Notes: generated from the sequence alone by a model not told the origin. 36,032 bases of DNA from Candidatus Bruticola papionis (GCA_002407045.1 DHKB01000018.1:726-36757); one strand, 5' to 3'. Shown: positions 1 through 8,410, numbered from the stretch's first letter. Numbers and translations are program-made.

Positions 1-279
1 CCTGCCACCGCGCCTAAAGCTGAAGCTAGTCAACCTGCCACTATACCAGCAGAAACTAGTGTAACCAAAGAAAGTGGCACAGTAGTAAAAGATCATTATG
101 CTTACTTTCCCTTAAAAGAACGTAGCGCGGCGACCGTAGCTGCCAGTTTAATCAAGCTCTATCCCAACGTAGATTTCAAGGTTGACGAAATGCTGAATGT
201 TATCTTCGTACAAGGTAGCGCCGAAGACGTAGCCAAGATTGGCAACGTACTCAAGGTTGTTTCCAACTTCGAAAAGTAA
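1..279 (+). CDS. C-terminal end of a secretin-domain protein (5' truncated)
   Basis: The reading frame is open from base 1 and ends at a TAA at 277-279, leaving 92 residues; the start lies outside the window. The first 30 residues are rich in Ala, Pro, Thr and Ser and look like a linker. The remaining 60 resemble the short secretin N1/NolW-like domain of type II, III and IV pilus secretins: a 'FPLKERSAATVAASL' helix start, then 'LYPNVDFKVDEMLNVIFVQG' and 'SAEDVAKIGNVLKVV'. In real secretins this fold precedes the outer-membrane barrel. Here the protein stops after it, so this is either a barrel-less secretin-domain protein or an accessory protein. The TPR gene follows after 22 bases and may be co-transcribed. 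The family call is by pattern only. Confidence 0.6.
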   Translation, partial: PATAPKAEASQPATIPAETSVTKESGTVVKDHYAYFPLKERSAATVAASLIKLYPNVDFKVDEMLNVIFVQGSAEDVAKIGNVLKVVSNFEK

Positions 280-301
280 GCAAAAAGAAGGAGTCTTCGA
301 C

Positions 302-2170
302 ATGTCCTCTCAGACGCTCCCCGATCTGAATAAATTAAAGGAAAGCTTAGCTCAAAAGCCTACCGATTTGGAATTGCTCAAAAAAATCGGCGTGCTTCTT
401 TATGAAGATTCCCAGGAGAGCGAAGCGCTTACATACTGGGAGAGAGCTGCTCAAGTATCTCCCTTAGATGCTCAGGTGTTAAACTACTTAGGCGCTATAT
501 ATTTAGATCTGGGTGACAATGAGAGGGCTTTGGAGCAATACCGTTTATTGGTTGAGCAAAATCACCAAGATTATTTGTCGTTAAATAATATGGGGTTGAT
601 TTACTCCAAATTGGGCGATTTTGCTCAAGCCCTAGATACTTGGCATAAAGCTATTGCCATTAAAGATGATTGTGGCGAAATTTACTACAATATGGGCATA
701 CTGTATGCCAATGTAGGCAAAATAGAGGAAGCCAAAACGGCCTATGAAAAAGCTATCGCCTTAGACGATAATAAATACGCCCATAATAATTTGGGACTTT
801 TACTTATGCGTTCTGGCCAATTGAGCGAAGCGGAAAAAGAATTCCGAGCAGCTATAAAGTTGGATCAAAACGATATCCACTCTTTAAACAATTTGGCTTA
901 TCTTTGCGAACAAATAGGCAACAATGAAGAAGCCAAGCACTTTTTCCAAGCAGCCTTGAAAATAAAACCAAAGAACAGTTTTGCTCTCAATTCTCTGGGC
1001 AAAATATATAGTCAGGAAGGTCAACTCGAAAAGGCCGAAGATTGCTTCCATAAGGCTATACAAGCCAATCCGCAAGACGCCAAAAGTTACCATAATTTAG
1101 GTAGAACTTTGGCTCAATTGCGCCGCTGGGATGAAGCCATTAAGTTTTACAAACAAGCCTTAGATTTATCGCCCAACGATCCCTATATCCATGGCAATCT
1201 CGGCCGTGCTTTTATGGCTTTAAATGACTTCGAAAACGCTGAAAAAGAGTTACGCCAAGCTTATCTTTTAGACCGTCAAAATACTACCGCTCTAAATAAT
1301 TTGGGGCTTTGCTTATTGCGCTGCGGCAACTTGTCTGAAGCCATTTCAGTTTTGCATTTAGTTTTAACTATTAAGCCTGATGATGAATTGGCTCACAACA
1401 ATTTGGGCTTAGCCATGTCTAAGCAACATGACGATGCCGGAGCAGCTTTACATTACCAAGAATTGCTCAAACTTAATCCACATAATACGGCAGCTTGGCT
1501 CAATTTAGGACAGTGCTACGCCCATTTAGGACAGATAGACAAAGCTGTACAAGCTTATTGCCAAGCTGTTGAGTTAGATAGTAAAGACGCCGACGCTTAC
1601 AACAACTTAGGCTTGGCCTATCTCAGCTTGGGAAAATTGGCAGAAGCTATCATGGCTTTAGACAAGGCTTTAGACATACGTCCAGATAGCAAATATGCCT
1701 ACAATAATAAAGGTTTGGTTTATACGGCTTTAGAGCAATTTAATAATGCAGCAGCCGCTTTCCAAGCTTCGCTCAATTTAGATCCGCAAGACGAAGATAC
1801 CCGCACCAACTTAGGCATAGTCTTAGCTAGACAAAACAAGTTTGCGGAAGCGGTATCAGCTTGGCAACAAGTTTTAGAAATAAATCCCCACAACCGAGAA
1901 GCCAAGATAAACTTAGGATTGGGCTATTTTGAAACGCAGAATTATCAAGAAGCAGCTAAAGCTTTCTTGGATCTAGTGGAAGATTCTTTAAATGCAGAGC
2001 AAGCGGTAATATATAGATATTTGCCTTTATGCCAAGCTCATTTGCAACAAAAAAACGACGTCTTAGCTTCTCTAGCTCAAGCCGAAAAGCTTAAAGACGC
2101 CGGTTTTATGAAGCCAGAAGACTGGCAAAAGCTTAAAACTAAAGTAGAATCTTTAATTGAAGTCAATTAG
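302..2170 (+). CDS. Long tetratricopeptide-repeat (TPR) protein
   Basis: The 622-residue product is almost entirely TPR units of 34 residues, roughly 16 in a row, with the usual 'A..NLG..Y...G....A' spacing (for example 'AYNNLGLAYLSLGKLAEAI'). TPR arrays form a right-handed superhelix used for protein-protein contacts. No signal peptide, membrane segment or enzyme domain is visible, so a cytoplasmic scaffold is likely. The start chosen is the ATG at 302, because AAGGAG lies about 9 bases upstream; an in-frame TTG at 239 lies inside the preceding gene and lacks such a site. The partner is unknown. The secretin-domain gene directly upstream suggests envelope or pilus assembly, which is inference only. 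Confidence 0.85.
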   Translation: MSSQTLPDLNKLKESLAQKPTDLELLKKIGVLLYEDSQESEALTYWERAAQVSPLDAQVLNYLGAIYLDLGDNERALEQYRLLVEQNHQDYLSLNNMGLIYSKLGDFAQALDTWHKAIAIKDDCGEIYYNMGILYANVGKIEEAKTAYEKAIALDDNKYAHNNLGLLLMRSGQLSEAEKEFRAAIKLDQNDIHSLNNLAYLCEQIGNNEEAKHFFQAALKIKPKNSFALNSLGKIYSQEGQLEKAEDCFHKAIQANPQDAKSYHNLGRTLAQLRRWDEAIKFYKQALDLSPNDPYIHGNLGRAFMALNDFENAEKELRQAYLLDRQNTTALNNLGLCLLRCGNLSEAISVLHLVLTIKPDDELAHNNLGLAMSKQHDDAGAALHYQELLKLNPHNTAAWLNLGQCYAHLGQIDKAVQAYCQAVELDSKDADAYNNLGLAYLSLGKLAEAIMALDKALDIRPDSKYAYNNKGLVYTALEQFNNAAAAFQASLNLDPQDEDTRTNLGIVLARQNKFAEAVSAWQQVLEINPHNREAKINLGLGYFETQNYQEAAKAFLDLVEDSLNAEQAVIYRYLPLCQAHLQQKNDVLASLAQAEKLKDAGFMKPEDWQKLKTKVESLIEVN

Positions 2171-2183
2171 TCTAACGCCAGCA

Positions 2184-3332
2184 TTAGCGTAAGGGAGGAA
2201 TACGTTTTCTGCCTCTCTTACCCTGCCGCCCTTTAGGATGACGCATACTAAACTTAACATTTCTAGATGTAGGAAAAGGAGCTAATTTACCACCTAAATC
2301 TTCATGATTTTCGACTTCCTCTTCAGCTTGTTTGCTATTATCGGCAGGCAAGCTGTTTTCTTTTTCTGCAGTTTGGCTATCAACAATAGCTTCTTGAACA
2401 ACAGGCTCAGTAGCAACCTCATTATAAGCAGCCACAGGATTTATATCATCAGCTGAAGTTAAGCTAGAAGAGCTAATATCTCCAAAATCTGGTTCAGGGT
2501 AAATTTCTTCATGTGCCTCTGCTTCTGAAGCTAAATTGACAGACTTATCAATATTGGTAATATTGGGATCATACACAATTTCCGCAGTCGTTCTTGGCGC
2601 CTCTTCGAAAACCTGATAAGTAGCTGTAGGAAAACTATCAAGCTGATGAACTTGCTCAGCTTCTGCCTCTGGTGCGCTATATTCTTCCACTTCAGCAACT
2701 TCAGTTGGAGCAACTTGCTCATTTTCCAAGCGCTCGTCTTGTAAATCGGCTACTTGGCCGCGCAATTCCCAAATAAGCTCCTGATCTTCACTATTTTTGT
2801 CTTCCAGCATCTTGCGTAAAGCTTCAAAATTAAGACTAATTTCTTCCCAGCGACCACGCCAGTAGGAAGCATCATCTTTAGCTGAATCTAGCTCTTCACG
2901 CAAATGCTTCAGTCTATCTTCCAAATCGGCACAACGAGCCTTCAATACTTCATTTTCAACTAATAATTCGTGATCTGTTGTCAATGAAGTATTGCTACTA
3001 ACACTAGTAGCTGTCTGAGGCTCTGCCAATAGCTCAGAATGAGACGCAGTTATATCAACAGTAGGAAGTTCGCCCGTCGGCATAGCCGCTTTTATATTAG
3101 TCGAGCCTGTCTGAGCAACTTGAACGGCAGGCAGAGCCTCAGTGGAGCGTTTTTTGCGTTTTAGAGTCAGTTTGGGCAAATCGCTCTTAAAAAGCTCCCA
3201 ATGTTTGCCACCAGCGTCAATACAAATAGCTCCTCGCAATTCACCACTTCTAATGCGCCGGTAAATAGTAGGAATAGATACGCCACTCAGTTCGGATGCC
3301 TCTTGCAAAGTAATTCTTTCAGCTCTGGCCAT
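2184..3332 (-). CDS. Helix-turn-helix DNA-binding protein with coiled coil and long disordered tail
   Basis: The 382-residue product starts with an excisionase/MerR-like helix-turn-helix of about 50 residues ('LQEASELSGVSIPTIYRRI', then 'SGELRG'). A basic KRKKRS patch and a Thr/Ser-rich linker follow. Next comes a coiled coil at about residues 120-200 ('ENEVLKARCADLEDRL' onward). After that are about 150 acidic, Glu/Ala-rich residues that look disordered, and a very basic last 20 residues ending in 'GRKRIPPLR'. Short excisionase-type proteins usually consist of the DNA-binding domain alone, so the long tail is unusual. A DNA-binding organiser or regulator is plausible, but targets cannot be read from the sequence. 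It converges on the TPR gene with only 13 bases between stop codons. Confidence 0.7.
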   Translation of the reverse strand: MARAERITLQEASELSGVSIPTIYRRIRSGELRGAICIDAGGKHWELFKSDLPKLTLKRKKRSTEALPAVQVAQTGSTNIKAAMPTGELPTVDITASHSELLAEPQTATSVSSNTSLTTDHELLVENEVLKARCADLEDRLKHLREELDSAKDDASYWRGRWEEISLNFEALRKMLEDKNSEDQELIWELRGQVADLQDERLENEQVAPTEVAEVEEYSAPEAEAEQVHQLDSFPTATYQVFEEAPRTTAEIVYDPNITNIDKSVNLASEAEAHEEIYPEPDFGDISSSSLTSADDINPVAAYNEVATEPVVQEAIVDSQTAEKENSLPADNSKQAEEEVENHEDLGGKLAPFPTSRNVKFSMRHPKGRQGKRGRKRIPPLR

Positions 3333-3333
3333 A

Positions 3334-3353
3334 AAGTGATCTTTTCCTCACTT
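3334..3353 (-). promoter_or_regulatory. Hairpin around the ribosome binding site of the HTH gene
   Basis: On the minus strand, AAGTGA and TCACTT form a six-base-pair stem around the eight-base loop GGAAAAGA, one base before the ATG at 3332. The only Shine-Dalgarno-like bases (GAGGA) sit at the stem-loop junction. The hairpin could limit ribosome access, or the same palindrome could be a binding site for the encoded DNA-binding protein. Both ideas are inference. Confidence 0.4.
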
Positions 3354-3476
3354 CATTAAAAAATGATCTCGTCACAATATTATTACAACTGAAAGCGGCC
3401 TCGGCCTGCCAATACAAGTTTTTTTTAGTTTTAGTTTTGAGTGAAAGCTAAAAACAAAAGTCGAAATACAAATTCA

Positions 3477-4319
3477 CTAGAATGACACATCGCCAATAGT
3501 AACTGTAACTATTTTGCCTTCACTAGAACGGAGCAAAAGCTCACCGTGCTCGCCTAAGCCGACGGTTTTACCGACCTTTAGTCCTTGAGAAATAGGCACA
3601 CCCAAAGCCTTGTCTCCAAAGTACACGCTTCCTGTTTCAAAGTCGGAATCTTTAGGAGCCAAACCTACTCTAACAGCCGTATCCAATCCTTTATGCAAGC
3701 AATGCTCATACCACTCCCCAGCTAAAGTAGTAAAACCGTCGGCAGCTAAACATTTTACTAAACTAAATAGCTCACAGCCTATATCTTCGCAAACTTCTTG
3801 GGCTGTCCAATTATCTTGGAATACTTCCGACCATACAGCTGCCGGGCGCGGCAAATTATGCAACGCACCTTCACTATCTTGCAAATTTACACCAATACCG
3901 GCAATAACTCCGAAATTTAAGCGGTTGTGCACCAATTCACAAAGAATGCCCGCCAATTTGCCTTGATCTTTAACAAGCACATCGTTGGGCCATTTTAAAC
4001 CTACTTTGCCTAGCTCTTCTTCGCTTCGTCCCAAACTAATTAAACGCTTTTGAGCAGCTTTTACCATTGCTAAACCGACAATCAAAGGTAAAGACGAAGC
4101 CCACTTGAGGCCTCCTCCTTCTTCATTGCTCAATTCAATCCAGTAGCTGGCCGCCAAACTCTCTCCAGAGCGACAATTCCAAGTGCGCTCACCACGGCCG
4201 CGTCCGTGAGTTTGCTCACGGGCCATAAGTACAAATTCATGTTCAAGCTTGGCCTTTTGAGCTCTCCTTTTCATTTCTGAATTGGTAGAATCTATACTGG
4301 GCAAAATTTCGATATTCAC
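3477..4319 (-). CDS. birA: Biotin--[biotin carboxyl carrier protein] ligase, monofunctional
   Basis: This enzyme activates biotin with ATP and attaches it to the lysine of biotin-acceptor domains. The 280-residue product has the family signatures: 'SIDSTNSEMK' near the N-terminus, the biotin/AMP-binding loop GRGRGER, 'KWPNDVLV', and 'LAGILCEL' followed by 'GIGVN'. No N-terminal helix-turn-helix precedes the catalytic domain, so it is a class I ligase without the repressor function of E. coli BirA. The GTG at 4319 is preferred because AGGAG lies about 8 bases upstream; an in-frame TTG at 4334 would overlap that site. It is divergent from the oxaloacetate decarboxylase genes, whose alpha subunit carries the AMKM biotin site, so that subunit is the likely substrate. 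Confidence 0.93.
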   Translation of the reverse strand: MNIEILPSIDSTNSEMKRRAQKAKLEHEFVLMAREQTHGRGRGERTWNCRSGESLAASYWIELSNEEGGGLKWASSLPLIVGLAMVKAAQKRLISLGRSEEELGKVGLKWPNDVLVKDQGKLAGILCELVHNRLNFGVIAGIGVNLQDSEGALHNLPRPAAVWSEVFQDNWTAQEVCEDIGCELFSLVKCLAADGFTTLAGEWYEHCLHKGLDTAVRVGLAPKDSDFETGSVYFGDKALGVPISQGLKVGKTVGLGEHGELLLRSSEGKIVTVTIGDVSF

Positions 4320-4348
4320 AACGCTACTCCTCAATCAAAAACTCTTAT

Positions 4349-4357
4349 TGATATAAT
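4349..4357 (+). promoter_or_regulatory. Extended -10 promoter element for the decarboxylase genes
   Basis: TGATATAAT is a perfect extended -10 (TGnTATAAT) in the birA-oadG divergent gap. No good -35 hexamer lies 17 bases upstream, which fits extended -10 promoters. Transcription would start near 4364 and give a leader of roughly 80-115 bases. The same nine bases occur in front of the Fic-fold gene. Confidence 0.45.
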
Positions 4358-4479
4358 CTTTTGCGCAAGTCAAGAATCACCTATTGAGCAGGATTTATCC
4401 ACTTTTGCCTAAAAAGCCGGAGAGGAATTTACCGAAAGGAAGTCGGGTGAGTTTGAGCTTCGCCCGATTTTGTGAGTTT

Positions 4480-4749
4480 ATGATAGTTCAAGGTCTAATC
4501 ATAACAGTTATCGGTATGCTCGTGGTATTCTTATTCTTAATCCTTTTGGTTTGCATCACTGGATGGACCAGCGGATTGGTACGTAAGTATGCGCCAGAGC
4601 CTGCCGCTGCGCCTAAAAAGCCTGCCAAGCCTGTAGTTGCACCTCCTGCTGCCGCTAAAGCTACTGCGGTCGAAACGGTTTCCGACAACGATAAGATTGC
4701 CGCCGTTATCGCTATAGCTCAACGTGAGTTTGGCCTTCCCGTAAAATAG
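4480..4749 (+). CDS. oadG: Oxaloacetate decarboxylase gamma chain (OadG)
   Basis: OadG is the small membrane subunit that anchors the alpha subunit to the beta subunit in the Na+-pumping decarboxylase. The 89-residue product has one strong N-terminal membrane helix ('GLIITVIGMLVVFLFLILL') followed by a short Ala/Pro/Lys linker and the C-terminal pattern 'DNDKIAAVIAIAQREF', which matches the OadG_gamma ending in which the chain contacts OadA. The ATG at 4480 puts the helix right at the N-terminus, as in the family, but its ribosome binding site is weak. A GTG at 4447 in the same frame has AAAGGA about 6 bases upstream and would add 11 residues, so the start is uncertain. It is the first gene of oadGAB. 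Confidence 0.85.
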   Translation: MIVQGLIITVIGMLVVFLFLILLVCITGWTSGLVRKYAPEPAAAPKKPAKPVVAPPAAAKATAVETVSDNDKIAAVIAIAQREFGLPVK

Positions 4750-4800
4750 AGCAAAAAAAATTTAGCCCTTTTTTTTTAGCAACGCCCTCAAGGAGTAGAT

Positions 4801-6675
4801 ATGGGTAAAAAAGTTATCGATTTCATGTGTACCGCCTTCCGCGACGGTTTCCAGTCCTGTTACGGAGCTCGAGTCTTAAATAAAGACTTCTTGCCCGCCA
4901 TGGAAGCTTGCAAAGACGCTGGCATCAAGTGGTTTGAGCACGGCGGCGGCGCTATTTTCCAGTCCAAAGTTTTCTATTGCAACGAAAATCCGTTCACTGC
5001 CATGGACGAAATCCGCACCTTGATGGGCCCGGATGTCAATTTGCAAACTTTGGCCCGCGGTGTCAACGTAGTAGGCCTCACCAGCCAGTGCAGCGACTTT
5101 ATTAAATTGCACGCCCAGCTGTTCAAAAAACACGGCGTAACTACTATCCGTAACTTTGACGCTTTAAACGACGTAGAAAACTTAATCTACAGCGGTCGTT
5201 GCATTGTCGAGGCCGGTTTAAAACACCAAGTCACTATTACTATGATGGGTTTACCTCCGGGGCTTACCGGTGCTCACACCCCCGATTTTTATGAAGGCAT
5301 TCTGCGCAAAATTTTAGCTGCCGGAATTACCTTTGACAGCATTTGCTTTAAAGACGCCAGCGGAACTACTCCTCCCCGCGTTGTGCATGAAACCATCAAG
5401 AGAGCTCGTGCTATCTTAGGTTCCGATGCTTATATCGACTTCCACTCCCATTGCACCGCCGACGGTTGTATTACCGGTTATATGGCCGCTATCGAAGCTG
5501 GCGCTAACGCTATCGACTTGTCTATCCAGCCTATGTCCGGTGGTACCTCTCAGCCCGACATTTTAACTATGTGGCACAATTTCCGTGGCACCGAATATGC
5601 TCTCGACGTTGATATCGACAAAGTACGTGAAGCCGAGCGCATTAGCCAAGAGTGCATGAGCAAATACTTGCTTCCTCCCGAAAGCCAAGCTGTCTTGCCT
5701 ATCATTCCTTGGAGCCCCGTACCTGGTGGTGCCTTAACTGCCAATACTCAGATGATGCGCGACAATAATGAGCTCCATCTCTTCCCCAAATTGGTCGAAG
5801 CTATGAGCGAATGCGTCCGCAGAGGTGGTTTCGGAACTTCCGTAACTCCCGTTTCTCAGTTCTACATTCAGCAAGCTTACAGCAACGTCAAGAACGGCCC
5901 TTGGAAGAAGATCACCGACGGTTACGGCCGCATGGTACTTGGCTACTTTGGCAAGACCCCCAACGCTCCCGATCCGGAATTGCAAAAATTGGCTTCCGAG
6001 CAGCTCGGCTTGCCCATTAACACTCGTCCCGTATTGGAAATCAACGACGCCGACGAAAGCAAGAAAGTCTCCACCATTAAGAAGAAGTTGGTTGATAACA
6101 ACTTACCTCTTACTGAAGAGAATCTCTTCATTGTTTCTGCTTGCGCTGAAAAAGGCATCTTCTTCCTTAAAGGTAAAGGCCACGTCAACGTGCGCTATAA
6201 AGAAGAAGAGAAGAAAGCCGCTCCTGCCGCCGCTCCCGCTGTGGCTTTGGCTAAAGTGCCCGAGCACCTTAAGATCAACTTACAAGGCAGCGCTTACGAC
6301 GTTACCGTACAAAATGGCCGCGTCTTAGTAAATGGCAAAGATTATGGTTACACCGTCCAAGAAGCCGGTGCTACCGCCCCTGCCGCTGCTCCTGCTGCAG
6401 CTCCCGCAGCCGCTCCTGCTCCTGCAGCCGCTCCTGCCGCCGCCCCTGCCGCTTCCGGCTCTGCCAAAGCAATTACCTCTCCTTTGCCCGGCACCGTAAT
6501 TCGTATTGTAGCCGGCCCTGGCACTCAAGTTAAAAAAGACGAAACCGTGCTGATCATTGAAGCCATGAAGATGGAAATGGAAATTAAGTCCGACTATGCC
6601 GGTACTATAAAATCCATTGAAGTAGAGCCCGGCGATCTCATTAGTGCAGATTCTATCGTAGCCTATGTCGAGTGA
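4801..6675 (+). CDS. oadA: Oxaloacetate decarboxylase alpha subunit, biotin-containing carboxyltransferase
   Basis: This subunit transfers the carboxyl group of oxaloacetate to its own biotin, yielding pyruvate. Of the 624 residues, about 1-290 form the HMGL-like TIM barrel. 'FRDGFQS' sits at the metal-binding strand, 'CFKDASG' carries the lysine that is carboxylated in the family, and 'FHSH' is the metal-binding HxH. The conserved carboxylase domain follows to about 465. Two Ala/Pro-rich linkers lead to the biotinyl domain, with 'EAMKMEME' placing biotin on Lys590. The barrel differs from the common RDAHQS type: the His of that motif is absent. It resembles the form I associate with Desulfovibrio-like bacteria. 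A clear AAGGAG lies 9 bases before the ATG. A pyruvate carboxylase B subunit is the alternative, but OadG and OadB flank the gene. Confidence 0.93.
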   Translation: MGKKVIDFMCTAFRDGFQSCYGARVLNKDFLPAMEACKDAGIKWFEHGGGAIFQSKVFYCNENPFTAMDEIRTLMGPDVNLQTLARGVNVVGLTSQCSDFIKLHAQLFKKHGVTTIRNFDALNDVENLIYSGRCIVEAGLKHQVTITMMGLPPGLTGAHTPDFYEGILRKILAAGITFDSICFKDASGTTPPRVVHETIKRARAILGSDAYIDFHSHCTADGCITGYMAAIEAGANAIDLSIQPMSGGTSQPDILTMWHNFRGTEYALDVDIDKVREAERISQECMSKYLLPPESQAVLPIIPWSPVPGGALTANTQMMRDNNELHLFPKLVEAMSECVRRGGFGTSVTPVSQFYIQQAYSNVKNGPWKKITDGYGRMVLGYFGKTPNAPDPELQKLASEQLGLPINTRPVLEINDADESKKVSTIKKKLVDNNLPLTEENLFIVSACAEKGIFFLKGKGHVNVRYKEEEKKAAPAAAPAVALAKVPEHLKINLQGSAYDVTVQNGRVLVNGKDYGYTVQEAGATAPAAAPAAAPAAAPAPAAAPAAAPAASGSAKAITSPLPGTVIRIVAGPGTQVKKDETVLIIEAMKMEMEIKSDYAGTIKSIEVEPGDLISADSIVAYVE

Positions 6676-6682
6676 GGTAAAG

Positions 6683-8338
6683 ATGCATTCAAAAAGTAAT
6701 TCCCACGCCAACAAATTGGCTTATATGGGTAAGCTTTTGCAAATTTTGTTAGCAGTTACCCTACTGCTGACTTTGCATTCTCCCGTATATGCTCAGAGCT
6801 CCGCTCCCCAGACGGCTCAGCCCAATAATGCCGCGCCTACCGAGACTGAAAGTGTCGACGTTTCTGTCTATCCTCAAGACGGTTCTCAGCCTGTTTCTCC
6901 TGAAGAGACTGTTCAAGTTGAAGAAGATGTCCAGAGCTCCGTTCCTGCTCAGACAACAACAGAAAGCGCTCACCATGACGAAGTGGCCGCTCCTGCTCAA
7001 ACTGAGGCTACCCAAGAAGATAGCGCTGCTTCTAAACCGGAAGCTGTTGCTACTCCTAGCGACGCTAAAGTGCAAGAGCCAGCTCCGGCTGTTCAGCCTG
7101 AAGTAGAAGCTACAGTTATTGAAGTAGAAGAAGACGCTCCCGCTGCTGCGGCCGACGCTGAAGCTACCGAAGTAAAATCGGCTTCTGAAAGTGCTAAAAT
7201 TATTTGGGAATCGACTGGTCTTTCCGCTTTTGCCACAGCTGAAGGCTTTAAGATGCTCATTATGATTTGCGTTAGCTTGTTGCTTATCTACTTAGCTATC
7301 GTCAAAGAATTTGAGCCTTTGTTGCTTCTGCCTATCGGTATGGGCGGCTTGCTTTCCAATATTCCCAATGCTGGTATCGCCGAACCCGGCGGTTTCTTGC
7401 ATGTAATTTACACTGCTGGTATCGAAACTGGTCTCTTCCCTCTGCTCATCTTCATGGGCGTAGGTGCTATGACCGACTTTGGCCCTCTAATTGCCAACCC
7501 GCGCATGGCCCTTTTAGGTGGTGCTGCTCAATTTGGTATCTTCTTCGCTCTGATTGGCGCCTTGGTACTTTCCCAATTTGTACCTTTCATTCATTTCGAT
7601 CTTAAAGATGCCGCTTCTATTGGTATTATTGGAGGAGCCGACGGCCCTACAGCTATCTTCCTTACTAGTAGGCTATCACCTGATTTACTCGGTTCCATCG
7701 CTGTAGCAGCTTACTCCTACATGGCTTTGGTGCCCATTATTCAGCCTCCTATTATGAAGGCTCTTACTACCGAGTCTGAGCGCAATATCGTTATGCGTCA
7801 ATTGCGCCCCGTTTCCAAAGCAGAAAAGATCGTCTTCCCCTTAGTAGTGCTTTTACTCTGCGCTCTCTTGTTGCCTTCGGCCGCTCCTCTTATGGGCGCT
7901 CTGATGTTTGGTAACTTGGCTCGTGAATGTGGCGTTGTCAACAGATTATCTGACACTATGCAAAACGCTCTTTGCAACATCGTTACCATTATGTTAGGTA
8001 CTGCTGTAGGTTCTAAATTAGCCGCTGATAAGTTCCTTACTCCCGAAACTTTGGGCATCTTGCTTTTGGGTCTTATCGCTTTCTGCGTAGGTACCGCTTC
8101 TGGCGTACTTTTAGGTAAGCTGATGAACAAATGCAGCAAAGATCCTATCAACCCCTTAATCGGTGCTGCTGGTGTTTCCGCTGTACCTATGGCTGCTCGT
8201 GTAGTTAATAAAGTCGGTTTGGAAACCAATCCCCGCAACTTCTTGCTCATGCACGCTATGGGCCCCAACGTCTCCGGCGTTATCGGCTCTGCTGTGGCTG
8301 CAGGTGTGTTGCTGGCCCTTTTGGGCGGTAAATTCTAA
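6683..8338 (+). CDS. oadB: Oxaloacetate decarboxylase beta subunit (Na+ pump) with long N-terminal extension
   Basis: OadB decarboxylates the biotin-bound carboxyl group and pumps Na+ across the inner membrane. The canonical core begins near residue 169 of 551 and has the multi-helix pattern plus the signatures 'FEPLLLLPIGMGGLL', 'GIIGGADGPTAIF' (with the ion-site Asp), and 'NPLIGAAGVSAVPMAARV'. Before it lies an extension of about 168 residues that ordinary OadB (about 375-435 residues) lacks. It consists of a signal-like hydrophobic stretch ('LLQILLAVTLLLTLHSP', then VYAQS) and about 130 residues rich in Glu, Ala, Pro, Gln and Thr. The ATG at 6683 has GAGG about 5 bases upstream, overlapping the oadA stop region; an in-frame ATG at 6665 lies inside oadA and is less likely. 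Confidence 0.95.
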   Translation: MHSKSNSHANKLAYMGKLLQILLAVTLLLTLHSPVYAQSSAPQTAQPNNAAPTETESVDVSVYPQDGSQPVSPEETVQVEEDVQSSVPAQTTTESAHHDEVAAPAQTEATQEDSAASKPEAVATPSDAKVQEPAPAVQPEVEATVIEVEEDAPAAAADAEATEVKSASESAKIIWESTGLSAFATAEGFKMLIMICVSLLLIYLAIVKEFEPLLLLPIGMGGLLSNIPNAGIAEPGGFLHVIYTAGIETGLFPLLIFMGVGAMTDFGPLIANPRMALLGGAAQFGIFFALIGALVLSQFVPFIHFDLKDAASIGIIGGADGPTAIFLTSRLSPDLLGSIAVAAYSYMALVPIIQPPIMKALTTESERNIVMRQLRPVSKAEKIVFPLVVLLLCALLLPSAAPLMGALMFGNLARECGVVNRLSDTMQNALCNIVTIMLGTAVGSKLAADKFLTPETLGILLLGLIAFCVGTASGVLLGKLMNKCSKDPINPLIGAAGVSAVPMAARVVNKVGLETNPRNFLLMHAMGPNVSGVIGSAVAAGVLLALLGGKF

Positions 8339-8344
8339 CTTGTC

Positions 8345-8386
8345 GTTCAAGCTCTCAAAGCGAGTTGTCAAATTGAGAGCTTGAAC
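8345..8386. repeat. 14-bp perfect inverted repeat after oadB
   Basis: GTTCAAGCTCTCAA at 8345-8358 is the exact reverse complement of 8373-8386, with a 14-base loop. It lies 7 bases after the oadB stop and upstream of the intrinsic terminator. It has no T-run, so it is more likely a 3'-end-protecting hairpin or protein-binding site than a terminator. Confidence 0.7.
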
Positions 8387-8410
8387 TTGATAAGCTCGGC
8401 TTGTGCCAAC

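Noticed and set aside
2171..2186. Small CTAA/TTAG inverted repeat between the TPR and HTH genes
   Set aside because: Four base pairs only and no T-run; not a convincing terminator.
7798..8268. A long open frame on the minus strand opposite oadB
   Set aside because: It is antisense to a well-conserved membrane protein, has no ribosome site, and its composition follows from the oadB codons.
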